Positions 41,973-54,800 of a stretch of 64,000 nucleotides of DNA are shown piece after piece. A program made the position numbers and the translations under genes. The notes under the pieces are model-generated. The model was not told where the DNA came from and did not search any database. It saw nothing but the letters and a program-made list of their open reading frames with translations. The number at the start of each line of letters is the position of its first letter. Position 1 is the first letter of the stretch. The stretch covers positions 1,373,001-1,437,000 of the forward strand of contig JBBELK010000480.1 of NCBI GenBank assembly GCA_037783545.1. Direction: 5' to 3'. The DNA is from Henricia sp. BOLD:AAB3569 (taxonomy: Eukaryota; Echinodermata; Asteroidea; Spinulosida; Echinasteridae).

Positions 41973-42515
41973 GGGGCGGATCTGGCTTTTAAGGATGGGG
42001 TTGTGGCCCCTACTGTGTGCCAAAAACACGCCTTGCTATTGGGGTGGGGGTGGGGGTGGTCCGTAAAATTTGGAAATGTAGGTGCCTTCTCCTGCATGCA
42101 TCTAACATACTTTTTAAAGGTTTCATGAATTTAAAGGATTGTTAATGCAATATTTTATTTATTCCTTCATTTAATGAAGAAATAGACCACTAAGGTGAAA
42201 ACGTCACCCTTTGTGTGTTGCCAAGGTTACTGGGTCTACACCAAAACCACTAAACTGTTTCCCTGCGCTATACCAATGGACGTTTCAGATTACCAGAGAA
42301 TGTTTAGACCCAATACTATGGCAACTGACGTCACACTTTAGTAGTCTATAAATATAATGTTTAATTTAAACATTAGTTCACCGCTCAAGGGTGGGGTTGC
42401 AAGCCCGGCCATGAAGAGCACCCCACTCCCCCACCCCCCGCCTCCTCTTCGCTCGTACCCAAGGCGGTGGGTACAAAAGTACAAGCGAACTCCCCCTTCA
42501 AAACCGCCACTGATT
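41973..42515. mobile_element. family P element hosting MITE E
   Basis: CAGGGGCGGATCTGGCTTTT at the left and CCGCCACTGATTGG at the right are imperfect inverted ends with GC-rich inner flanks (GGGGTTG near both). A family E copy (42182-42350) lies inside. Confidence 0.5.
42182..42350. mobile_element. MITE family E
   Basis: ATAGACCACTAAGGTG ... CACTTTAGTAGTCTAT. Shares long identical stretches with 863-1032, for example GGACGTTTCAGATTACCAG. A TGACGTCA motif sits near the right end. Confidence 0.85.
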
Positions 42516-42899
42516 GGAAAGTCAAAAAATGTGAGCGCTCCTTTAATATTTTTGGGGTTGAAAAGTTTTTACACGTGTTTTTAATTCACTTGCTATTTAC
42601 AAAGATTTGCAGCAGGTGGGTGTTTTTAATACGCGTGCAGAAGTGAGATTCGGTGAAAATCAGAAAGTGGGAATTCCGGTTTGCACCCCAATCTCAGTTT
42701 AGGTACCACGCCCCTAGGTCCAGTCCAATGTGCTAGCGCCCTCTATCTACCTCAAGAAAACAATCGAGTGACGTGGATTTCGTCTGTCACTCGTCGTACG
42801 TACGTGTGCGTGGCGAAATTTTGGTGAAAAATAACTCCAAAAGTACTGTTTGTGTCAAAACAAAAGCTGCAGTAGTTAGCTTTTTATATCGCCATGCAT

Positions 42900-45800
42900 A
42901 TGCTGAGGAGAGACAAGAAAGATGAAGAAGACGGTATGTCGTATTTTACGCTTTAGTTTGTTTTCGTGACAATTTGGAGTGCCTAATTTCCGGACGCAGT
43001 TTAGCCTACTTCCAGATGCTGATATGAAAGGGTTTCGAGTCAACTCGGTCCCAAGTCAACTCGGTCTCGGTCAACTCGGACCCAGGTCAACTCGGTCCCA
43101 AGTCAACTCGGTCCCAAGTCAACTCGGACCTAATTAAGTCAACTCGGTCCCAAGTCAACTCGGACCCTATGGGAAATTGAACGGCAAATTATACCTTTTA
43201 TTTCTGGATGTCCTTCAGATCCTGTAAGGACTTCTTATCTATACATTTTGATATAAAAATATAATTCAATAATAGTTTGTTTTCGCTCGTGATAACTGAT
43301 CGACTTCGTGGTTGTTTGCATTTGTTATACGAACTATTTCAACTGGTACAAGCTTTACTTTTTGAAAATATAATTACAGAAATGCAGGGCAGAATGTACT
43401 TTAAGTACAAAAAAGGAGATTTGCAATGTCCAAAAATGTAATCGACCATTTTGCCTAAAAATCCTTACCTAAGTGGAGTATTTCAGGCCGAGATGATATA
43501 TTTTTATCAGTAAACTATAACGGTATCTGTTTCGGAAAACAATGTCCAAAACCCAACTTTCTTTGGCCATTGATTTTAAACATTTTTTACGTTCAATTTC
43601 CCATGGGGTCCGAGTTGACTTGGGACCGAGTTGACTTGGGACCGAGTTGACTTGGGACCGAGTTGACTTGGGACCGAGTTGACTTGGGACCGAGTTAACC
43701 TGGGACCGAGTTGACCTGGGACCGAGTTGACTTGGGACCGAGTTGACTTGGGACCGAGTTGACCTGTACCCGCTGAAAGCCTACCTCCATGCTGAAAGTA
43801 TCGGCCTGTTTTTTGTTTATTGTTTGTTTGTTTTGTTATTTTATTATGTTGTTATTAGGCCGTTACTTTGAGGATGACGTCATTTTTTTCTCCCATCCCG
43901 TTCGCAGCCCCAAACGGAATCTTTAATCAAGTATTTTTTACTGGAAATTGCAATTTTTGGGGTAAAATCAAAATCTCTACACGTTCTTCATACCTCCCTG
44001 GCCGTAATACTCTAAAAAAGGACGAACACACATCCTTGAAAACCTAATCTTTCAAGACAAATCAGACGACTCGTGTTACTCCAAATTATCGCTGGTAAAG
44101 TCCAGGGTAGGAATTTCGTCTCTTGAGGGGCAAGGCCACTTTGGCCTTAAAGAACCTGTATTTTTTAGGGGCACCACGGCCAGTGAGAAGGGCACCAAGG
44201 CCAATGTAAAAAAGGAAAAAAGGCCACGACTGCCAGTTTAAAATACAAAAGCACAATTCTTATTCAATGTTACGATTCCTGGCATTCACTTTTATAAGTT
44301 TGCAATACACACTGTGACACAAGCATTAAAATAATTGCATGTATAATACCTGAAAGTAAAATATTTCCACAAATGCATAACATTTCCTTTTGGGCAATAT
44401 TTGTCACAAAATTATAAAACAGGCCTAGGCCTATAGTATTAGCAGTTAGACATAGAAGTTAGACTAAACAGAATAAGAAAAACCAGAAAAAAATTCTCCG
44501 GGACAACCCGTGCCTGGGGACGGTCCCAAAGACGTTCGCCCGAGACAACTCGTCCGACGAGACAACTCGTACGCGGGGACAACTCGTCCGACTCAAAACG
44601 AAACAGGGCGCTGACCGGATACGGCATGTGGGGAGAAAACCCACCGACCAACAGGTAAAATCCCGTAGGCTACGGGACGGTAATCCTTTCACATAGTCCA
44701 TAAATAACAGAATCTGCTCAGGTCGGATGTCAAATTTATAAAATAAATTATTTTTCATGACCTACATGTTGATGACCACGGCCAATTTTGAAAAAATTTG
44801 AGCGGATTTTTGAACTCACCCAGAGCCGATTAGGAACGAATTAACGATTCCAGCTTTAATTTCTGCATTTACTGGCCGATCTGTCCAGTTCCAGTTGCTT
44901 GGAGCGTTTCATGCGATCCTTACGTGGCATCGCTGATCAATACACATTTATTACAATCACAGTTATATTTTTAAAACTTCAGCTGATAATTTTAAGGAAT
45001 TTGCGTTTATTTATTTTGCAAAAAAAAGTAGTCACACACGCTGCACTTGTGTTTAGCTGTGGAAGCTTCGAAGAAAAGCAGCACATGCACGTGCACGCTG
45101 TTCACACACCACACACTCCCACTGGATTACTGTATACTCCACATGTATCAGCACGTCTATGCGAGTCTGCAACAGGGGGATGTTCGCGCAATTGTGGCAA
45201 GCGCAATTGCGGTTCTGGAGTTTGCGAAATGAACGGAATAATGTTCAAGCTTTGCGTACAGCCAACACTCTATCAGTACGTACGTGTACACAGTATTGAG
45301 CTGAATCCAGAGTTCGTTACACAGTATATGCACCACATGCATACGGTGCGAGTGCGATGTCCTTTTTTTTCTACATGTACTGTCATGTCAGTACGGCCGC
45401 CATCAATGTACGACCGATGCGCTTTTTTTTAGCGCTTTGCAAATGGACACAAAATGAGTTTCTGACAATGGCATGCTCGTTTTTACAAAAGGGCACTGCG
45501 ACCAAGGTATTAAAAGGGCACAGCATAGTTGGCCGTGGAAACTGCATTTTAAAAAGAGGCATCACGGCAATTAAAAGGGCATCGACGGCAATGGCCGCCG
45601 TGGCCGTTGTGAAATTCCTTCCCTGAAAGTCCAATGTTTAGAGTGCGCATGCGCCAGCCTAAACGTAATACGAAGAATAGACTGGTCCCCTGTCGATGTC
45701 CATGTGCGCTACGCTGCTCTCGGCTGCTCGTTCTTCGCTATACGACGGGGAAGTAAATAAAATAAGGGGAAGTAAATATGATAACAGGCAACCAGTCTAT

Positions 45801-48800
45801 ACGGAGAAAGAGGATGCTATCACACACGACACGGTTGAGTTCTGGTGGTCTGTTTGTGACACATCCACAGTCTAGTGTACGTATATCACGGACGTATATA
45901 GAAATTTAAGGAATTCAGCCTATAGTTTTTTTAAACGGCACGTCCATGGCGTATATTCGTTCGTTCCTGCCGTTCAGGCCCGTTTCCGTGCGCTCTTTCT
46001 CCATATAGACTGGTTGCCTGCTATCATATTTACTTCCCCTTTGTTGTATAGCGAAGAGCAGCCGAGAGCATCATAGCGCACATGACATCGACAGGGGACC
46101 AGTCTATTATTCGTGTTGTGTTTAGGCTGGCGTATGCGCACTCTGAAAATTGGATTTTACCAGCGATAATTTGGAGTAACACGAGTCGTCTGATTTCTCT
46201 TGGTAGATTAGGTTTTCAAGGATGTGTGTTTGTCTTTTTTTTGTTTAGAGTATTACGACCAGGGATGTGTAGAAATGTGTAGAAATTGATAGTACCCCAA
46301 AATTGCAATTTCCAGTAAAAATACTTGATTAAAGATTCCATTTAGGGCTGCGAACGGGATGGGAGAAAAAATGACGTCATCCTGAAAGTAACATAATAAA
46401 ACAACAAAACAAACAAAATATAAAAGAAAACCCCAAACAAAAAGCCCTCTGGCACTCTGAAGAATTCTAAGTTCTTTTTTTTTTCCCATTAGATTTGCAC
46501 TTATTTATGCTTAATAAGTCATTTTAAGGAAAAAATAGTGACGTCGGAGTATGAAATTCTTTCCGAATATTTATGTGGTGTTAGGTAACTGTCCATTTTT
46601 CCCCTGAAAATTACTTGTTCAGCATCAGTAAACCCAGTTTTGATGGAAAACCCCACATTTAGTAAAACATACATTTTTCAGCCAGTCTCATATGTTTGTG
46701 TGACGCAAACAATAGGTAGGTACTAGATTTTGATTGAAAATATTATCTCGCATTACAGATTATTTTCTGTAAATTCCAAAACAGCATTTATCGCATAAAT
46801 TGAGCAAGCGGTAGCCGAGATATGCAACTTAGAAATCGGCTAAGTTAACTGATTAACGAAATTGTGCGTGTTAACTGATTAGAAGAGAGCTCGAAGAATG
46901 CGATGCAGTATGAAGCGCCCCCACAGTGACATATTGCGCCAAGCCAACGAAAATATCTTTAACTTTAAGTCTGATTAGTCTTAGTTCAACACGCTGTCTC
47001 GTTTTCTGCTCAACTAAAGCTTTGTCAAGAAAGCCTCAATGCAACAGGAGAACATAGCACATGTGAGGGCGCGCACTATGTGTAAGAGCACATATTAACG
47101 CCTGGAATGAAAACCATGCACTCGACGACGCTCACAAAGAGTAACTGATAATCATTTTTTGTGGGCTAAAACAAACAAACGAGGGGCATGTGTTTTACAC
47201 TGAAATTTTGCACAAACACAGACAACAATCTCCCCAAACTGTAACTGGTTTCACAAGTCTGTTTTGCAACACAAACTACAAATCTCACCGTCAAACAAAC
47301 ATCTTGCTGTGTTCCAATTTAAATATTTCAAAAAATTGTTTTAAAAATAAATATCGTCAGAAGGTGTTCTTTATTTTCATTATCTATTAAAAAAGTTGGA
47401 ATTGAATAATGTTGTGATGTTTTACAGGGCATTTTTCATGATGCGCCACTTTGCATACGGCAGAAATCCACTGTGAAATTGACCAGTATTAGTGTACCCA
47501 GTGCGCGCGCGATGACGTCACCGATTTCCAAGTCCCTACAATAGGTCTCCATAGACTAAGTCTTTGACTGGGAGCATGACATAAAAATCCTAAGTGTTTT
47601 GAAAAAAAAACCTGAAATTTTCTTGCTCCTAGAATCAGGTTTCCTCACTAAATGTACACTTCCTGGGAAAGTATGTCTTGGTGAATGTATGTAATATTGA
47701 ATAGCCTATTTATGCATTTAAATGATTTAATAATTTGAATCTTGTTTGATTTATTGAAGGAGGTTCTTCCAACCCATTCCAGAACATGGAGAAGAGTTCT
47801 GTATTGCAAGAGGTATGGTAGCAGTTTCAGTGTGGAAATTAATTAGTTCATGACTGGTGTGAAGTTGGTTACTTATTCGACGTTCAACGTTCAATATTTA
47901 ATAAGGAGCTGTTACTTATTCAATAAGGAGCTGTTACTTATTTAATAAGTAACCTATTCAATTGCACCTATCAATTCCCCCTCCCCCCCCCTCCCCCATT
48001 CCCTAAGTGGGGGTTTGGTCACGTTTCTCATGCCCCAGGGTGGGGCATTTGACCCTTTGAAATAACATTTTCTGTGCATTTGTATGTTGAATAAGTAACA
48101 GCTCCTTATTGAATGTTGAATAAGTAACAGCTCTTTATTGAATATTGAACATCGAACATCGAATAAGTAACCAACTTCACACCGGTTACATCATGTCTGT
48201 AATTACAGTAATCGTATTTAGGCTGGATAAAGATAGTTTTACTTCCAGACAGCTGAAAGTGCTGTTTCTTTAACTTGGTGAAACAACCAAACATGGGACG
48301 AGAGAGAAGTTTTTCTTTTACGTTTTGTCATCCCATTCCTACCTGGAATGGAGTTCATTACTATGCACGGACACCCAGGATTTGCCTTATTGCGATCTAT
48401 AAACCGTGTAAAAATGTTAGTTTGATGATAAAAACACACAATTAAGAGGGTAAATTGTCATGATTTTACTAAGGAAAACTTAACATTTTTCAGAGTTGTC
48501 TCATAGGCTTCGTGTGTGGGGTCCCAGTGGGTGTCCGTGCATAGTAATCTTTCCATTTTGTTGCTTCAGATTGTTTACTTGTTTGTTTGTTTGTAACAGG
48601 CTCGCGTGTTCAACGAGACGCCGATTAAACCCAGGAAGTGCTGTCACATCTTGACCAAGGTCATGTACATCTTAAATCAGGTCAGAGTTTGTTTACAATA
48701 ACATTATCAATAAGATGGATACCTATGATAAGGAAGTTGAGGTTACTTGAAAATGTTATACAAACCGAGAGTTTGGGAAATCTGGATGCAGCGAAAAGCA

Positions 48801-51800
48801 ACTTGGCTCCACCGGGATTCGAACCACGGACCTTCTGCTTAATGTGCAGATGCCCTACCAATTGAGCTATGAAGCCAACTGGTGGTCTTGAATCACGGTA
48901 GTCCCGTTGTTCCTCACTGATTGGGTTTGGCTATCACGTGAGCTTAGCAAGCCCTACAGAGAAATAACCACCCCTCCCTGTTAATTGAAAATGTATAATT
49001 AGTGAATTGGGTCTTTCCACGGTAAAGGGGGCATTTTGGCAACACAGACCATACTTTCGAGATAATAACTGTCTGGTCTTAAAATAAAAGGAATAAGTTT
49101 CAGTCGTTCTGAAGAGATAACTTAGGCCCAAAAAAGGTTACAAATGGTGTGACAACATGCCTTTCTAAAAACCCTGTGTACAAATATACGCTCATAACCG
49201 GTACAGACACTTGTGTTGCATGTACATTTTAGGCCGTCCAGGTTACGAGCGTATATTTGAAACTTGTACACAGGATTTTTAGAAAGGCATGTTGTCACAC
49301 TATTTGTAACCCTTTTTGGGCCTAAGTTATCTCTTCAGAACAACTGAAACTTATTTCTTTTATTTTGAGACCAGACAAAGGTATTTTCTGGAAAATATGG
49401 TCTGTGTTGCCAAAATGCCCCCTTTACCGTGGAAAGACTTAATTGGGATTTATCACAGTCTTCCGAAATCCAACGGGGGAGGATTTTGGGATTACAAACC
49501 AAAATCTTCAAATAATTTTGATTCTTCGTAATATAACACTCTGAGAAATGGATTTAATTTCGGTGAGACACTAAACTTGCGTTTTGTTTGTGTACTGTCT
49601 GTAGGGTGAGCACATTGGAACAACAGAGGCTACGGAGACGTTCTTTGCAATGACCAAGCTTTTCCAGTCCAATGACGTAAGTTTCACACGGCCAGCCAGT
49701 GCAAAACCTTTGGGCTAAAGAGTATTGAAAGATGTGGTGTACTTTCCAGCAGGGTTGTAGTCAAGTCCGTGACAAGTCATGCAAAAAGTCCAGTAGCAAG
49801 AAGCAAAGAATGAACACGCACCAAAAAATACCTTTGTTGGAGTTCATTTGAATTAAGACCCAGGGACTTGTGGTGGACTTGTGAAGGCTTGTAAGGACCT
49901 GTGATGGACTCGACAACAACCCTGCTTCCCAGTGGATCAGTTATAAATGGTGGTTTGAAAAAAATAAATATATTTCAGCGAAAAAAGTATGTTACAGTGG
50001 TTTACCCATTGCAAATGGATGGTAGTGCTTCATGAAATCGGCCCGATGACACAAATAATTGTCTTAACTGTGGTCAGGGGATTTAGGCCCAGCGTACATC
50101 GACATTGCAACTGGAAGCAACTCAACTGATTAGTTCCGCAACTAGCGGCAACTGGGAGCATCCAGCTATATCTACATTTCCAGAGCGCGCACATCGACAC
50201 AGCAACTCGGTAAAGTGCAGAGTGCATTGCCCTTGCAACTGGAAACAACTGTGCTTGCAATTGCTGTCGATGTGCGTGCACGTGATCAGATGCACGCGAG
50301 CAACTGGCAGCAACTAGTTGCAAGTACGCGTACATCGACGCAACTGACCGCAACTGGGTACAACTAGTTGCCAGAACGTAGAACATGAGCAACTCGCGGC
50401 AACTGGGATTTTTTCAGTTGCCAGTAGTTGCAAGTGCGAGTACATCGACCGCTTTAAGCAACTGATCAGTTGCTCCCAGTTGCTGCCAGTTGCTTCTAGT
50501 TGCCGGAAACAGCAGTTGCCACTAGTTGCTTCCAGTTGCAAGGTCGATGTACGCTAGGCTTTATGCATCCAGGCCACTAACTAATTTTAAACATGCTTTT
50601 TAAAACTAGCCAAAAGACGGATGTATTGACGTTTCATATATCCTGCAGGTGATGCTCCGTCGCATGGTGTACCTCGTCATTAAAGATATGGCTAACATTG
50701 CTGAAGATGTCATTATTGTGACGAGCAGTCTGACTAAGGACATGACTGGAAAGGAAGACATGTATCGTGCCGCGGCCATCAGGGCACTCTGCAAGATAAC
50801 TGATGTTAGTTCAGCTTTGACTTACTTATTTCATTTGTGACTGACTCTGGCAAAACCTGACGCTTCTCGGCATTTCCCATTACGTGATATGGGCCCACAA
50901 CCTTAAAAAATGGCCTCTCGGACCAACTTGAAAATTTGGCAGAATCAACATCGGGTTACATTCAAGATTTGTTTTGTTGTTTGAACTGTCTCAAAATTCC
51001 TCATATTATTGACAAAAAATTTAATAATCAACTAGTTTGTCAAACTTTGAAGACCAATAGCTCCATTTCACTTTTTCTGATCTGTCATACTTTAATTGGT
51101 CATAACTTCGCCAAAAATTATCAGAATTTCCTCAAACATGTTTCAAAAGATACCTTTTTGTATGCACACTAAGCTGATACCAAAACTTGATGAATTTTCA
51201 TCACAAGTGTTATCTTTCAAATGAGTTGTCCTCAGCCTTCATGCTTTCTTGTATTTGAAATTGTTTCGCTTCTCGCACAGCCTGGGCCAAATTGTCAACA
51301 AATGGTGGATCCAGGCTGATTAAAATACGAATACACAGTTGAAATTTCAGGCAGTAGTCGGATACCACCAGGAATTTGAGTATCATGCAGAATTTTCTTT
51401 GTATTGTCGTATTTAAATGAGACTTGATCCGCCATTGATTTCTAGTTAAGTTCAAATAAGGGCGTGTTTGTTTCGGATGGATCCAGATTCAGATCTGCGC
51501 AGATCCAAGGTGAACTCATTCACTTCGCGCAGATCCTGATCGATATCTGTGATCTGTGGAATCCTTCTCGAGAGATGGTTTAGTGTTAGATCCAAAATGG
51601 CGACGTAAACATCATGAAGATTTTTGTGTGAGTAAAACCGTGTCGTTGCAGTTTTCAGAGGCAACACATGATATTTACGCGATACAAACAAATTTAGGCT
51701 GCTTGTTTATTTACGATAAATGTCGTGGGTGAAATTTGGAACAGAAATTTTACAAATTTGGTAAATAAATTGCAATTCACATGACTTGAGATTTTAGTTT

Positions 51801-54800
51801 AGAGCACTTTCGTTTGTTTCTGTGCGGTAAAACAACTCGGGATCTGGATTCGGATCTGTCATGAAACAAACACGCTACAAGACTTTTGACTTGAGCAACT
51901 CGGCTGCACAACTGTCAGTCACTAACAGTCACCATGTGCAACTGAGTAAAGTATTGTATTCTTATGATGTTTAAGCATCTCTTAACTCTTTCAGTGGCCA
52001 TTGTTATTAACACTTAACTTTTTGCATTTTTCGTAATTTTATGAAATTGAAGCCTTACATGTGCGATGATTGGCGTGTTGGAAGAAGAAAAATGATACAA
52101 TCGAGATCGTACATGTACGATAACACTTTCAGAGTACATACGATAGAACGTACATGTACGACATTGGCACTGAAAGAGTTAAAAAGTTGTGTTCTCATCA
52201 AAGTTTTGTAGCGCATATAGCTACGGCCTCAATGCGCTTAACATCACTAAAAATACAAAGTGCGTAATAACCAAGATTAAAAAATTAAAGATACAGCCAG
52301 CCTGAGCCAGGCATTACCATAAAAGAAATTTTTGTTCACTTAGTTCAAAAAATTGAGACTTGTAATATAGATGCAATTTGACCTAAACATCATCATACAC
52401 TTCATTAAACAAGTACGTCTTAACGCGAGACTTAAATTGCACTAATGTCTGTGAGCTACGGACGGCAGGTGGCATACGGCAGACTATTCCATAGGCGCGG
52501 TGTCGACACCGAAAAGCTCCACCCGTAGGTTGCTGTTTTCACCTTCGGCTCACAAAGTAGATGTTGAGATGCTGACCTCAGTGCCAAATGGGGTTGGTAG
52601 CTTTTAATGAGCTCTGTGATATACGCCGGTGCTCGGCTGTTCAGTGCTTTGGAAGTTAGTAGCATGATCTTGTGTTCTATTCTTTTACGAACCGGTAACC
52701 TATGTGTGTCAGAAGCCTTAAGCTCATGTTGTTTGTTTTGACTGTTTATTCTTCAGACTACAATGCTCCAAGGTATTGAGCGTTATATGAAGCAAGCGAT
52801 CGTTGACAAGGTGCACAGTGTGTCAAGTGCTGCTCTTGCATCGTCTCTGGTAAGTACTATTGGCTGTAGTGCTTAGCACAGGGATGCCAGTCTTCCGTCT
52901 ATAGCCGGAATAGATCGATCCAGTAAGCTCCGCCCATTTAGAAATTGCCTAGCAACATGCCACACATGTGAGGCACGTGTGCAGTAGAGTCGCGTGTCCG
53001 CGCCCTGGTCAGCGCATATTGAAACACGCACACGCACACAGAAACTGCACGCTCGAACGCAAAATGTGCACTTAAGTATCTGGTTGTGTGCATGCACGTA
53101 CAACACGCATGCACGTGTTATGGCCGAGCGGTCTAGTGCGTCGAACTTAAGTTCCCGGCTAGAACGAGAATGTAGGTTCAATTCCGGGCCGCGACGGATT
53201 GTGGCACCTGTGCCCTTGAGCAACCCCTCAACCACACTTGCTCCCATTCCTGTAATTGGCGGTCCATCCGCTGTTGGATGTGGTGAATAAATAAATTACG
53301 CGTAACGCGCGAGATCGAACAAAAACATCTCGACACACATCTAGAACGCAGTGAATGCACAACATAGCAAAACGACAAGCTAATTTTGGTGAGTTTTTAA
53401 GGGATTAAAAGTAGGTTAGGATAGTCTTATACAATCCGTTTTAAACCGGCTAGGGTCCTCTGCGCTGATAAAAAATGATGTTTATGGTGTTTTTGCGTCA
53501 CTCGTGCTGCATTTCGTCGTAGCTTTGTGCAAAAATTTTGAGGACTCGGGTAACCAAAATGGAGATCCACTTTTTGGCTATACCTCAACCTGAGCCTGTG
53601 TTGGTCAATTCCAAAATGGGCGGAACTTACTGGATCGGTCTATTCCGGCTTTTTCTTATTTGGGAAAAAGAAATCCGGCAAAGCCTTTTTTCCAGGCCGG
53701 AAAAGTAAACAGTCAGAAATATAAGGAGAATATATTTTCAACTCTTCAAGTAAAAAAGAAAGTGGAAAATTGTCTCACTTACTGATCAACTATGTCTGGA
53801 TATGTAGCACGTTTCCCAATGATTTACACACATGCAGTATGTATGTATCCCAGCCATAATCATTCACGGCTAAAGTATCGCGAAACCAGACTATCGATCA
53901 GAAGTACATAGAGGGCGCTGTATCCATACAGCAGTGGTTAGACCACATACATACTGACATATCCATTGCATTGCACTTATCAATGTACATACTGTACAGT
54001 ATACTGTGCTGGCGAGTCCATATGCACACATACGTGCAGTTATGATAGTGGATTATTGTCAGGCCCTGAAGGTAAGAGCCACTGCTATTCCTGTTAGCAA
54101 CATCCCAAGAACTTGTAGAAAATGTTTGTCCCAGATTCCTGATGTCGTCAAGCGTGGGGTGAATGAAGGGCAGGAAGCAGCTACCAGTCATAATATGATG
54201 GTTCAATACCACACTCTGGGGCTTAATTATTAATTGATAGATTATTGGTTATTGATCACAGCACCTGTTGTCTCAAAGTCCAGCAGCCGATTTCACGAAA
54301 CTTACGCAGTTGCGTAAGCCCACTTGCGCAACGTTTTATTGCGTAAGTTGCGCAACATTTTATTGCGTATTTAAAGTTGCACAACAATTTAACGATGATA
54401 ACACGCAAGTTATATGGGCCTTGCGCCATTTTCCAAAGTTGCGCAAGCTGCGCACTCTTTCGTGAAATTGGCTGCAGATGTCGTCAAGCGCTGGGTAAAT
54501 GAAGCTCAGGAAGCAGCTACCAGCGACAACGTGATGGTTAAATACCACGCTTTGGGGCTTATTAATTATTAATTGATCGATTATTGGTTATTGATTACAG
54601 CACCTGTTGTCCCAAAGTCCCGATGTCGTCAAGCGCTGGGTAAATGAAGCTCAGGAAGCAGCTACTAGCGACAACGTGATGGTTCAATACCACGCTTTGG
54701 GGCTTATTAATTATTAATTGATCGATTATTGCTTATTGATTACAGCACCTGTTGTCCCAAAGTCCCGATGTCGTCAAGCGCTGGGTAAATGAAGCTCAGG

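Noticed and set aside
36373..42890. Shared bidirectional promoter of the CRT-like gene and COPG
   Set aside because: The two start codons face away from each other but are 6.5 kb apart with many repeats between, too far for a typical bidirectional promoter.
44899..45432. 177-codon frame as a host gene
   Set aside because: It lies wholly inside a mobile element with an exact 8-bp target duplication and shows no recognisable domain.
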